Both the position numbers and the translations under genes were made by a program. This document shows, one piece after another, positions 34,275-42,506 of a stretch of DNA of 64,000 nucleotides (its first letter is position 1; each line of letters begins with the position of its first letter). The stretch is from Paraburkholderia haematera (GTDB lineage Bacteria > Pseudomonadota > Gammaproteobacteria > Burkholderiales > Burkholderiaceae): assembly GCF_905220975.1 (NCBI RefSeq), contig NZ_CAJNBK010000014.1:89982-153981 (forward strand). The letters run 5' to 3'. Under the pieces are notes generated by a model that was not told the origin of the DNA, searched no databases, and saw only the letters and a list, made by a program, of their open reading frames with translations.

Positions 34275-34395
34275 TATCCGCGAGACGAATAAATGCATTT
34301 TATGCGTCACACAGATATTTGTCAAATATTCGTGTGACGCATATTCGGCAAATATCTGTCTGGCGAATAATTGGCAAATATCTGCGAGACGAATA
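34275..34395 (-). promoter_or_regulatory. Five-copy hipB operator array, 26-bp period
   Basis: Five 17-bp quasi-palindromic sites begin at 34275, 34301, 34327, 34353 and 34379, exactly 26 bp apart. Their consensus is TATCYGNSWGRCGMATA; the site at 34301 is in the opposite orientation. The separating 9-bp spacers share GGCAAA or TCAAA in most gaps. The outer TATC...GATA/AATA ends match the E. coli HipB operator design (TATCC-N8-GGATA). The array fills nearly all of the region between hipB and the divergent protease gene. Confidence 0.85.
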
Positions 34396-34471
34396 AATTT
34401 CATCTGCGTGCGTCCCTGCTGGATGGCCGTGTAGCATGCTGTAAAAACATCTTCTACCGACTCCGCGACTC

Positions 34472-35104
34472 ATGAACGAACCGACGCTACGCCATAACGA
34501 CGTGCCGTACTACACGCAATGGGGCAGCCCCGACTGGGTGCGCCACATTGTCGAACAACAAGGCGACCCATGCGACGACCCATACTGGCAGCGCAGCGGT
34601 TTCGCCGACCCGGAGCGTTACCGTTTCTGGGCCAAACGCCTGTGCGGTCTGACCTGCCTTGAATCCGCGCTCGACTACTGGGGCATCGAACACGCGCCGC
34701 GCGCCGCATTGCTGGATGACGCGTTGCGCCACGGCGTATACCGGCTGCGCGACGACGGCGGCGTCGACGGCTTGATCTACCGGCCGTTCGCCGATTGGAT
34801 CGGTGAGGCATTCGGCATTCAGGTCGAGGTGCTGCCGCAGGCGCGGCTTGAAGAACTCGCCGTGCGCATCGACGGCGACACGCTGGCGATCGTCTCCGTG
34901 AGCCCCGAGATTCGCTACCCCGAACGGCCGAATCAGCGCCAGGGCGGGCATCTGATTCTGCTGCACGGGCGTGATCGCGACGGCGTCTGGTTTCATAATC
35001 CGTCGGGCATCGCGCCTCACCAGGCGGATGTGTATCTGTCGTTCGCAACAATGGCGCGTTTCTACGCAGGGCGTGGCATGACGCTCACCCGCATCGTGCG
35101 CTAG
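34472..35104 (+). CDS. Papain-like cysteine protease (C39-like family)
   Basis: A 210-residue protein with a papain-like fold in the C39 peptidase group. The catalytic Cys lies in RLCGLTCLESALDYWG (Cys58, CG-x-x-C-x-x-M/A-type motif), and the catalytic His in RQGGHLILLHGRDRDGVWFHNPSG (His160, with Asn176 as the third residue). No signal peptide is evident. The single-domain layout resembles stand-alone C39-like proteases, not ABC-fused bacteriocin processors. It is divergent from hipBA across the operator array, so HipB could also control it (inference). Confidence 0.85.
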   Translation: MNEPTLRHNDVPYYTQWGSPDWVRHIVEQQGDPCDDPYWQRSGFADPERYRFWAKRLCGLTCLESALDYWGIEHAPRAALLDDALRHGVYRLRDDGGVDGLIYRPFADWIGEAFGIQVEVLPQARLEELAVRIDGDTLAIVSVSPEIRYPERPNQRQGGHLILLHGRDRDGVWFHNPSGIAPHQADVYLSFATMARFYAGRGMTLTRIVR

Positions 35105-35256
35105 ATGTGGCGGAGGCACGCCGTACGGCGAATGCACTGATCGAGCCCGGTTTCTGTCAAGGGACTTCACACGGACATCCTTCGCATTCCCGCGATCCGG
35201 CCCCACGGCGCGCCGGGCGTCGTAGAATCGCTTGTTCCCGATTCCCGGAGTAACGC

Positions 35257-36351
35257 GTGTCTGATCAACCACACCCGCAGCCACGCCCACCGCGCTTTCG
35301 CCTGCCGCGCCGTGCCCGCACGCCCTGGCAGGCGCCGCGCGCCCGCACGCTCTTCACGCGCCCCGCGGCGTCGCCGCAGCGCGTGCTGCTGCAGCGTGTC
35401 TACCTCGTGCTTGGCCTGTGTGTGCTTGCCTTCGCGGTGCTCTATCTCGATCGAGACGGTCTGCGTGACGCCAACCGCAAGGTGCTCGGCATCATCGATC
35501 TGATGTACTTCACGATGGTCACGGTCGCCACTGTCGGTTATGGCGATATCGTGCCGGTCACCGCCCGCGCGCGGCTCATCGACGCGTTCTTCATCGTGCC
35601 GATCCGTATCGTCATCTGGTTCGTGTTTCTGGGCACCGCCTATCAGTTCGTCATTCAACGCGTCATCGAGGAATTCCGCATGAAACGCCTGCAAAAACAA
35701 CTGCGCGATCACGTCGTGGTGTGCGGCTACGGATTGAGCGGGTCGGTCGCGGTGCGCGAACTGCTGGAAAGCGGTTTCGCCGCGGAATCGATCGTTGTCA
35801 TCGATTCACAGCAGGAGGCGCTCGAAGCGGCCACGGCGTTGGGCGTGGCGGGCCTGCTCGGCGATCCGTCGCGTGAGGACCTGTTGCAGCAGGCGCAGGT
35901 GCGCATCGCCAAGGCGGTGATCATCGCCGTCAGCGACGACGCCATCGCGATCCTGCTCACACTGACCGTGCGCAGCGTCGCGCCGGACACGAAAATCGTC
36001 GTGCGGATTCAGGAGCAAACCTACCAGCGCCAGTTGCGCCAGGCCGGCGCCGACGTGATCGTTTCGTCGACCAAGATCGGCGGACTGTTGCTTGCCGACG
36101 CAGTGGACAGTAACTACATCGTGCCGTTCGTCAACGATCTGCTGTCGGCGCGTGGCCGTGTCAATCTGGTGGAACGTCCGGCGACCGCGCAGGAAGTCGG
36201 CCGCTGGAGCAATGCGTTGCCGGGCGTGGTGGTGATCGGGCTGATACGCGCGGGGCGCATGCTGTCGTTCTATGAAGACGAGCCGTGTCCGATCGAGCCG
36301 GACGATCTGCTGATGGTCATCCAGTCGTCGCGCCACGCGAGTGCAATGTGA
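35257..36351 (+). CDS. Potassium channel-like protein with RCK/TrkA-N domain
   Basis: A 364-residue ion channel-like protein with a GTG start behind CGGAG. The N-terminal 45 residues are basic and Pro/Arg-rich. A two-helix pore (LVLGLCVLAFAVLYL and FFIVPIRIVIWFVFLGTAYQFVI) brackets the selectivity filter TVATVGYGDIVP (about residues 89-100). The RCK NAD-binding domain follows: DHVVVCGYGLSGSVAVREL (GYGLSG, 157-162) and IVVIDSQQEAL. A TrkA-C-like domain is in the C-terminal part. K+ is the expected ion from the TVGYG filter. It stands between the protease and the reductase gene in the same direction. Confidence 0.92.
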   Translation: MSDQPHPQPRPPRFRLPRRARTPWQAPRARTLFTRPAASPQRVLLQRVYLVLGLCVLAFAVLYLDRDGLRDANRKVLGIIDLMYFTMVTVATVGYGDIVPVTARARLIDAFFIVPIRIVIWFVFLGTAYQFVIQRVIEEFRMKRLQKQLRDHVVVCGYGLSGSVAVRELLESGFAAESIVVIDSQQEALEAATALGVAGLLGDPSREDLLQQAQVRIAKAVIIAVSDDAIAILLTLTVRSVAPDTKIVVRIQEQTYQRQLRQAGADVIVSSTKIGGLLLADAVDSNYIVPFVNDLLSARGRVNLVERPATAQEVGRWSNALPGVVVIGLIRAGRMLSFYEDEPCPIEPDDLLMVIQSSRHASAM

Positions 36352-36522
36352 AAGACGCGTGAACGAAGCGTCCGACAGCGAGTCCGCGCCTGCCCGGCGC
36401 GCGACCGGTTTTGCCAACTGGATCGTCGACGAACGCGATCCGCTGATTGACAGTTTTTTCAGGTGGTTTTCAGGTGCGCTGAATTCAACGCATCCTCTCG
36501 CAAGGACAGGAAAAGCCCGCTT

Positions 36523-37485
36523 ATGACCCGCCCGACCACGCAGATTTTCGACGCCGCCGCCACCGCGCGGCTGATCCCGTACGCGACGCTTGTCGACGCA
36601 TTGAAGCGCGCGAGCATCGACTATGCACAGCAACGCATCGCGAGTCCTGAACGGCTAGTCGTGCCGCTCAACGAGGGCGGCATCATGCTGTCGATGCCGG
36701 CTACCGCGCCCGATCTCGCTATCCACAAGCTGGTCAACGTGTGCGCGAGCAATGGAGCGCGCGGCATTCCGACGATCCACGGCCAGGTGATGGCCTTCGA
36801 CGCCGACACCGGCGAGACGCTCTTCATTCTCGATGGCCCGACCGTGACCGGCCGGCGCACGGCGGCGATGTCGATGCTCGGCGTACACACTTTCGCACCG
36901 ACAAGGCCGCGCGAATTCCTGCTGATCGGCACCGGCACGCAGGCAGCAAACCATCTGGAAGCGATCGGCGAGCTGTTTCCCGACGCGCGCGTGTGGGTGA
37001 AGGGCAGTGCGCCCGCGCGGGCCGAAGCGTTTTGCGCGGCGCGTGGTGCCCATGGTGCGCATGGTGCGCACGCTGGCAAAGTGCGCGAATTGAAACCGTT
37101 GACCGACCCCAACGCGGCCATCCCCGATTCGATCGACGTGGTAATCGCGCTGACCACCAGCAAGCAGGCCGTCTACAACGAACCGGCCCGCACGGACCGG
37201 CTCGTGATCGGCGTTGGCGCGTTCACGCCGGCCATGGTCGAGATCGGCGCGCGCACGATTGCAGGCAGCGCGCTGTTCGTCGACGACGAAGCCGGCGCCA
37301 GGCATGAGGCCGGTGATTTCATCCAAGCCGGTGTCGATTGGGCGCAGGTCGGCGGAATCGCCGCAGTGGTGGAAAATGCCACGTTGTTGCCGCTAGAAAA
37401 ACCGATTGTTTTTAAAAGCGTCGGCTGCGCGGCATGGGATCTGGCGGCGTGCCGCGTGGCGCGCGAAGCCTTGTCAGGCGGCTGA
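36523..37485 (+). CDS. Ornithine cyclodeaminase/mu-crystallin family reductase
   Basis: About 320 residues. The start at 36523 follows AAGGACAGG. The family NAD(P)-binding architecture is visible: LIPYATLVDALKRASIDYAQQRIASPERLVVPL, MLSMPATAPDLAIHKLVNV, GIPTIHGQVMAFDADTGETLFILDGPTVTGRRTAAMSMLG and FLLIGTGTQAANHLEAIGELF (dinucleotide site GTGTQ). The PTIHGQVMAFDADTGE..L.ILDGPTVTGRRTAA core is typical of the delta1-pyrroline-2-carboxylate/piperideine-2-carboxylate reductase group (proline/hydroxyproline and lysine metabolism). The exact substrate is not determined. A terminator follows (37611-37638). Confidence 0.85.
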   Translation: MTRPTTQIFDAAATARLIPYATLVDALKRASIDYAQQRIASPERLVVPLNEGGIMLSMPATAPDLAIHKLVNVCASNGARGIPTIHGQVMAFDADTGETLFILDGPTVTGRRTAAMSMLGVHTFAPTRPREFLLIGTGTQAANHLEAIGELFPDARVWVKGSAPARAEAFCAARGAHGAHGAHAGKVRELKPLTDPNAAIPDSIDVVIALTTSKQAVYNEPARTDRLVIGVGAFTPAMVEIGARTIAGSALFVDDEAGARHEAGDFIQAGVDWAQVGGIAAVVENATLLPLEKPIVFKSVGCAAWDLAACRVAREALSGG

Positions 37486-37610
37486 TCGCGGACCGTTTGC
37501 CGCGCCCGGCGCATGGCGGTTCGCCGGTCTCCATTGGCATCTTGCGCCAACCTGCGGCACATGTTGCCGTGCAAACAATCTCAAAACGTTGCACCATAGG
37601 CGTTTGCCGG

Positions 37611-37638
37611 AAAAAAGCGCCGGTTTGCCGGCGCTTTT
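37611..37638 (+). terminator. Intrinsic terminator between the reductase gene and zwf
   Basis: The stem GCGCCGG / CCGGCGC has loop TTTG, preceded by six A and followed by TTTT, which makes it suitable in both directions. It separates the reductase transcription unit from zwf. Confidence 0.85.
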
Positions 37639-37686
37639 GCCCCTTGTCCTTTGAACTGACGCCTATCACGACGCCGCGACCGCGCT

Positions 37687-39168
37687 ATGACGACCCAACA
37701 CGCTTCAGCCACTCCCAATCTGCCGCTCGATATGATCATCTTCGGCGGCACCGGCGACCTGTCGTTTCGCAAGCTGCTGCCCGCGCTCTACATGGCGCAT
37801 CTGCACTGCAATCTGCCGCCGGATACCCGCATTCTCACGATCGGCCGCAAGCCGTGGTCGCGTGAGGAGTACATCAGCGAGTTCATGGAAGCGAAGGCGA
37901 AGCCCTTCATCGAAAAGAAAGCATTCGATTCCGCCGCCTGGGACAAATTCCTGGCGCTGTTCGAGTACGTGCGCATGGACGTCGATTCAGTCGAGGACTA
38001 CCAGCGTCTGAAAGAAGTGTCGCGCGAAGGTGTGCGGCGCGTGTTCTATCTTGCGACCTCGCCCGATCTGTTCACGAATATTTGCGAAAACCTTTCGGCG
38101 GCGGGATTGGTCGACGAGAATTCGCGGGTGGTGCTCGAGAAACCGCTGGGCCACGATCTGGCGTCCGCGCAGGAGATCAACACGGCGGTTGGCAAGCATT
38201 TCAGCGAAGCGCAGATCTACCGGATCGATCATTACCTCGGCAAGGAAACCGTGCAGAACCTGATGGTGCTGCGTTTTGGCAATGCGATTTTCGGTCCGCT
38301 GTGGCAGGCCCCGTATATCAAGCGCGTGCAGATCACGGTAGCCGAAGAGGTCGGGGTGGGCAGCCGCGCGGGTTTCTACGATAAAACCGGCGCGCTGCGC
38401 GACATGGTGCAAAACCACCTGCTGCAGTTACTGTGCATCGTCGCCATGGAGCCGCCGGTGTCGCTCGATCCGGATGCGGTGCGCGACGAGAAGCTCAAGG
38501 TGCTGCGCTCGCTGCGCCCTATGACGCCCGAGGATATCGCGCGCGATACCGTGCGCGGCCAGTACACGGCCGGTGCGGTAAACGGCGAGCCGGTGAAGGG
38601 CTACCTCGAGGAAGACAACGTGCCGGCCGGCAGCCGCGCCGAGACTTTCGTCGCGTTGCGCGCGCATATCAACAACTGGCGCTGGGCCAACGTGCCGTTT
38701 TACCTGCGCACCGGCAAGCGTATGCAGAAGAAGGTATCGGAAATCGTTATCGAGTTTTCCGAATTGCCGTTCTCGATCATTCCGAGCGGTGGGCGTAATT
38801 ACGGGAACCGTCTTGTGATCCAGTTGCAGCCGGAAGAGTCGATCCAGTTGCAAATGCTCGCGAAGGAACCCGGTAGCGGCATGCACATGTTGCCGGTGAA
38901 TCTGAACCTGGACTTGCAGCAGGCTTTCACCGAGCGTCGCGCGGAAGCGTACGAGCGCTTGTTGATCGACGTGATTCGTGGACGTCTCACGCACTTCATG
39001 CGCCGCGACGAACTCGAAGCCGCATGGGCATGGGCCGAACCGATTCTGGATGGCTGGAGCAAGTCGGGCGACAAGCCGCGTGGTTATACGGCAGGCACGT
39101 TTGGGCCGGCTGCGTCGACGGCGCTGATGGCGCGTGAAAACGCCGTGTGGGCGGAAGAATCGCAGTAA
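37687..39168 (+). CDS. zwf: Glucose-6-phosphate 1-dehydrogenase
   Basis: A 493-residue enzyme that oxidises glucose-6-phosphate to 6-phosphogluconolactone with NAD(P)+, entering the Entner-Doudoroff or pentose phosphate pathway. The cofactor motif DMIIFGGTGDLSFRKLLPAL (GGTGDLSxRKL) lies at about residues 15-34. The active-site signature RIDHYLGKE is at 179-187, with VVLEKPLGHD upstream. A strong bidirectional terminator follows at 39228-39263. The pgl/edd/eda genes that often adjoin zwf are absent from the window. Confidence 0.96.
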   Translation: MTTQHASATPNLPLDMIIFGGTGDLSFRKLLPALYMAHLHCNLPPDTRILTIGRKPWSREEYISEFMEAKAKPFIEKKAFDSAAWDKFLALFEYVRMDVDSVEDYQRLKEVSREGVRRVFYLATSPDLFTNICENLSAAGLVDENSRVVLEKPLGHDLASAQEINTAVGKHFSEAQIYRIDHYLGKETVQNLMVLRFGNAIFGPLWQAPYIKRVQITVAEEVGVGSRAGFYDKTGALRDMVQNHLLQLLCIVAMEPPVSLDPDAVRDEKLKVLRSLRPMTPEDIARDTVRGQYTAGAVNGEPVKGYLEEDNVPAGSRAETFVALRAHINNWRWANVPFYLRTGKRMQKKVSEIVIEFSELPFSIIPSGGRNYGNRLVIQLQPEESIQLQMLAKEPGSGMHMLPVNLNLDLQQAFTERRAEAYERLLIDVIRGRLTHFMRRDELEAAWAWAEPILDGWSKSGDKPRGYTAGTFGPAASTALMARENAVWAEESQ

Positions 39169-39227
39169 GCGGGCAATTGTTAAGCGTCGGCGATCCGTCG
39201 ACGCTTTGACGCGTTTGTTTCGCAGAG

Positions 39228-39263
39228 AAAAAAGGCGGCCCGTTTTTGCGGGCCGCCTTTTTT
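39228..39263. terminator. Bidirectional intrinsic terminator between zwf and tssL
   Basis: A 9-bp perfect GC stem (GGCGGCCCG / CGGGCCGCC) has loop TTTTTG, with six A before and six T after, forming a classic convergent-gene terminator. Confidence 0.92.
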
Positions 39264-39284
39264 GTTATGTGCTGCTGTGCTGAA

Positions 39285-40064
39285 TTACGGCAGCGAAATC
39301 GTCAACGTAGCGGATTGCGGACCCAGCTTGACCACTTGCGAATACGGTGCAAGCGTACGCAACGTCTGATCGCGCAGATAAGTGTTCAGGCCAAGATACG
39401 CGAGCAGCCCAACCAGCGCGAACACCGCGCCGATCGACCACAACGGCACCTCGCGCTTGAGCCGGTGCGCGACCTGGTCCGGCAACGGCCAATGCGGGGC
39501 GAACGGTGCGCGCTTGCCCTTCATATGGGCGATTTCGTCGCCGATGCGCGCGGTGAGATAGGCGAGTTTCTCCGGCCCCTCGAGCAGATACTTGCCCTGG
39601 AAGCCGAGCAGCAGGCACATGTGAAACACTTCGAGCGACTGCAAACGCGCGGCGCCTTGGGCGCGGCATTCCTCAAGGTACTGGAAAAATTTCTCGCCCG
39701 CCAGTTGCTCGCCGAACAGCACCAGCTGCAACGGTCGGCGCTCCCATTCCGTGCGGATCTTGAATGTCGACGACAACACCGATTCGTCGATCGCTGCGCA
39801 GAACGCAAACTTGGATGCGTAGACATCTTCCGCCGACGCATTGAGCTTTTTCGCACCGCGCTCGAAGTCGCCGAGAAACTGCTGGATGCGCTGGCTGAAT
39901 TCCTGCGCGTCGCCGGGTTCGCGGCCGTTCTTCAACAAAAACAGCATGAAGAAACCGTCGTACAGCAGATCGAGCAGCGAGCGAACCTGGTAGCTCGGCT
40001 CGGTCACGGGGGCGGGCGTCGCGGCAGGCGTGCTGCCGCCAAACAGGGAGGGCGCGAAGCTCAT
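39285..40064 (-). CDS. tssL: T6SS membrane-complex protein TssL (DotU family)
   Basis: A 259-residue inner-membrane protein of the T6SS, homologous to DotU/IcmH of type IVB secretion. It carries the DotU domain (SLLDLLYDGFFMLFLLKNGREPGDAQEFSQRIQQFLGDFERGAKKL, residues 29-74, then SSTFKIRTEWERRPLQLVLFGEQLAGEKFFQYL). A single C-terminal membrane anchor is visible (PLWSIGAVFALVGLLAYLGLNTYL). There is no peptidoglycan-binding (OmpA-like) extension; the separate tagN gene may fulfil that role. It overlaps tssK by 4 bp (ATGA), giving coupled translation. Confidence 0.95.
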   Translation of the reverse strand: MSFAPSLFGGSTPAATPAPVTEPSYQVRSLLDLLYDGFFMLFLLKNGREPGDAQEFSQRIQQFLGDFERGAKKLNASAEDVYASKFAFCAAIDESVLSSTFKIRTEWERRPLQLVLFGEQLAGEKFFQYLEECRAQGAARLQSLEVFHMCLLLGFQGKYLLEGPEKLAYLTARIGDEIAHMKGKRAPFAPHWPLPDQVAHRLKREVPLWSIGAVFALVGLLAYLGLNTYLRDQTLRTLAPYSQVVKLGPQSATLTISLP

Positions 40065-41407
40065 GATGTGACGGCGATCAGTTCGAGTTGAAGATCGTTG
40101 ATGCCCGACGGCGCGTAGATCATTGCCGATTGGGCCTGCAACATGCGGTCATACAATGCGCCGCGCGATTCGCAAGAGAAGTAGCACGCGCCCGGTCGTA
40201 CCGGAATGGCGGGCGGCACTTGCGGGGTGTACACGAGGCGCACGCCCGGCATGGCCGAGAGCACCAGTTTGTCGACGTCGTCCGGCGCGCCGACCTTGAA
40301 GCGGGCGGGGACGGCTTCGACGAGCTCGGCGGTCGGCATGTCCGCGGAGACGGCAATATAGAACAGGGTCTTGTCGTCGATCTTGCCCGAGTCGAGACGG
40401 CCCGCATGGAACGAAGGGCGCACTTCTTCGAGCGCGATCGCGAAGTAACGCGTGGAGATCACGGTTTCGAGCAGATCGCGCAGAATCGTGTCGAGGCGCG
40501 CAAAGCCGGGCCCCGGGTCGTCGTGCCGGTAAGCGGGCAGGTCGGACAGCGCATAACCTTTCGAAAACGTCATCAACTGGCCGGCCAGTCGCAGCAATTC
40601 CTGAAACAGACGCTCCGGATGCAGCGCCGAATGCTGATACAGGTGCGCAAGCGAGGCAAACGCGGCGCTCGCCGTGTGCAGCAGCCAGAACGACGCGATG
40701 TCGCCGGAACGGAACTCGATGATGTTCTTGGTCGGCTCGCGGTGAAAGCCATACAGTGCGTTGACCTTGGCCTGCAGCGCGTCGATCAGTTGACGCAGCC
40801 GCTGATGCAGGATCGGCGATGCGTCGATCGCGAGGCAGGGCGGCACGAACGTGTCGTCGATTTCAAAACCCGACGTGGCGGTGCGGCGCACGCGCACAAG
40901 CGGCACCGACAGCAACTGGTCGCGCGGTTCGCTATGCGCAATGAGTTTGACGCTGGTTTTCAGGAACGTGATGTCGGCTTCGGCGGCGTCGGTGAAATGA
41001 TCGGCCACCGGCGTTTGCTCGCTGACATAACGCGAGACGAAGCCCGCATTGCTGTCTTGCGAATAGTTCGCGCCGGTTTCGCGCAGCGGATGCAGCGCCA
41101 GATAGAACGTGAATTCGTTGATGCCGTCGGGCAGCGTGTCAAGTGCGATGGGCGGTGGCAGGTCGTCGGCTTGCGGCGCGGAGTAGAGCGCCCCATCCGG
41201 AAACACCAGCGACAGTTCGCTCACGCGCAGCACATTGCTGCCGAGTGCGTCGCGGTCGAGACGCGCCGAGCGCACCCCCCAGTTGTACGGCTGGATCGCC
41301 TGGATCGATTCGAACAGGCGCGCCTCATGATAGGCGTCCTGACGCTGAAAATGCTGTGGCCTCAGAAACAGGCCTTCCCCCCAGAGCACTTTTGCGGAAT
41401 AACTCAT
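40061..41407 (-). CDS. tssK: T6SS baseplate protein TssK
   Basis: A 448-residue baseplate subunit that trimerises and links the baseplate to TssL/TssM and TssFG. It shows the typical N-terminus YSAKVLWGEGLFLRPQHFQRQDAYHEARLFESI, with the conserved W-x-E-G-x-F/L-x-x-P-Q-H-F-Q motif, and GINEFTFYLALHPLRE. The C-terminal domain continues to SGINDLQLELIAVTS. Length agrees with the family (about 445). It lies in the leftward tssJKL group, the stop of tssJ being about 110 bp upstream. Confidence 0.96.
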   Translation of the reverse strand: MSYSAKVLWGEGLFLRPQHFQRQDAYHEARLFESIQAIQPYNWGVRSARLDRDALGSNVLRVSELSLVFPDGALYSAPQADDLPPPIALDTLPDGINEFTFYLALHPLRETGANYSQDSNAGFVSRYVSEQTPVADHFTDAAEADITFLKTSVKLIAHSEPRDQLLSVPLVRVRRTATSGFEIDDTFVPPCLAIDASPILHQRLRQLIDALQAKVNALYGFHREPTKNIIEFRSGDIASFWLLHTASAAFASLAHLYQHSALHPERLFQELLRLAGQLMTFSKGYALSDLPAYRHDDPGPGFARLDTILRDLLETVISTRYFAIALEEVRPSFHAGRLDSGKIDDKTLFYIAVSADMPTAELVEAVPARFKVGAPDDVDKLVLSAMPGVRLVYTPQVPPAIPVRPGACYFSCESRGALYDRMLQAQSAMIYAPSGINDLQLELIAVTS

Positions 41408-41516
41408 CTCAAACCTGTTATATGCGTTCAGCGTATGGCGTGCCCGGAGATAAACCGATTCGAGCGCCGCATTGTTAATTCTCTAAAAATTGTTAAATCG
41501 TATTTGTCCAGCATCT

Positions 41517-42149
41517 TTAACCGCAGCTTACTGAAGAAAGCATATTCAGCGGTTGGGCGGGCAGTCCCTGTTCAGCCGGGATCACAGTGCCGTTGGTTAC
41601 CGTCATTGCGCAGTTATGCAGGCCGATCATTATGCCGGATTTCTCCGACTTCGCCGGGTCGAAGGCGAATTTCCAACGCTGCATTGCCGGATCGCGGAAT
41701 AGAGCGACGATACCGAATGCCTGCGCTTCACGCGAGACTTTTTCGGTGACGACGTAACGTTGACCGGGGATCAGCGTCACTTCGCGCACGCCCAGCAAAT
41801 CGCCGCCCAGCGTGGTCTTTTCCTTGGCCGGGTCGGTAAATGCATCGAATGGCGCCTGCTGGAATGAGGTGGGGTCTTTCAGCACGTAAAGCCGCACGAC
41901 CAGCGCCAGTGGCCGGTTATCATTGGCGGCATTCAGATTCGGCGCGGCGTATAAGGTGAGGCCGACATTACGTGGCGGCTTTTGCGCATCCGGTACGTCG
42001 GGCTTGCCGAGGCCGCTCGCCTGCAAAACCGCGTTGGCAGCGGCTCCCAGCGCGGGCACGGCGGCCGCGCAGCCGCCCAGCAGCGCGCACGCCACGGCAC
42101 TGGTGATCAATAGCGATGCATGGCGAACAAGACGCGAATTCATATACAT
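41517..42149 (-). CDS. tssJ: T6SS outer-membrane lipoprotein TssJ
   Basis: A 210-residue outer-membrane lipoprotein that caps the TssJLM membrane complex. The signal sequence (LLITSAVACALLGGC) carries the lipobox LGGC with the lipidated Cys27. The beta-sandwich domain shows VGLTLYAAPNLNAANDNRPLALVVRLYVLKDPTSFQQAPFDAFTDPAKE, a strong TssJ hallmark, then VREVTLIPGQRYVVTEKVSREAQAFGIVALFRDPAMQRWKFAFD. First gene of the leftward tssJKL unit, divergent from tagM across an AT-rich promoter region. Confidence 0.95.
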   Translation of the reverse strand: MYMNSRLVRHASLLITSAVACALLGGCAAAVPALGAAANAVLQASGLGKPDVPDAQKPPRNVGLTLYAAPNLNAANDNRPLALVVRLYVLKDPTSFQQAPFDAFTDPAKEKTTLGGDLLGVREVTLIPGQRYVVTEKVSREAQAFGIVALFRDPAMQRWKFAFDPAKSEKSGIMIGLHNCAMTVTNGTVIPAEQGLPAQPLNMLSSVSCG

Positions 42150-42506
42150 CGACCGGCTCGGCGCCGTCCCCCGTCAAAACATCAATAACGAAATCAATCC
42201 GGCAAATTTGCAACAACGCTATGCCGCGTAATGCCGCTTTATGCAAACTGCATTGTTCTCCGTCACTTGCGTGTTTGCCGTGCAGTATGCGGAAATTTTT
42301 TCCGCCCTTCGCAATCCGGCTATTGCACCAGGAAACAATTTCTGCATGCTTCGTTTAAATCATCCGCATGCATTTTTTTTGTGCAATGCTTCTTCACACG
42401 AAAGTTGAATTATCGAAAATTGGCCTGTACTATACCCGCGCAGTTGAAGCAAAGCAAAACTCCGGTTTCTCCTTGAATTAAAAAAATCGCACGTCGGTGA
42501 AAAACG
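42150..42506. other. AT-rich divergent promoter region of the T6SS locus
   Basis: About 357 bp that is clearly more A/T-rich than the flanks (runs such as ATTTTTTCC and ATTTTTTTT). It separates tssJ (leftward) from tagM (rightward). A/T-rich patches of this kind are common binding ground for H-NS-type silencers, but no specific regulator site could be recognised. Confidence 0.6.
42405..42433 (+). promoter_or_regulatory. Putative sigma-70 promoter of the tagM-tssBC...A operon
   Basis: TTGAAT (42405-42410) and TACTAT (42428-42433) are separated by exactly 17 bp. The predicted transcription start near 42440 would leave a 5'UTR of about 65 nt before tagM at 42507. This is the best promoter match seen in the divergent region. 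Confidence 0.65.

Noticed and set aside
34275..34395. Plasmid-type iterons or CRISPR for the 26-bp array
   Set aside because: Sites are quasi-palindromic, one is inverted, there is no replication initiator gene, and they directly precede hipB, so an operator array is the simpler reading.
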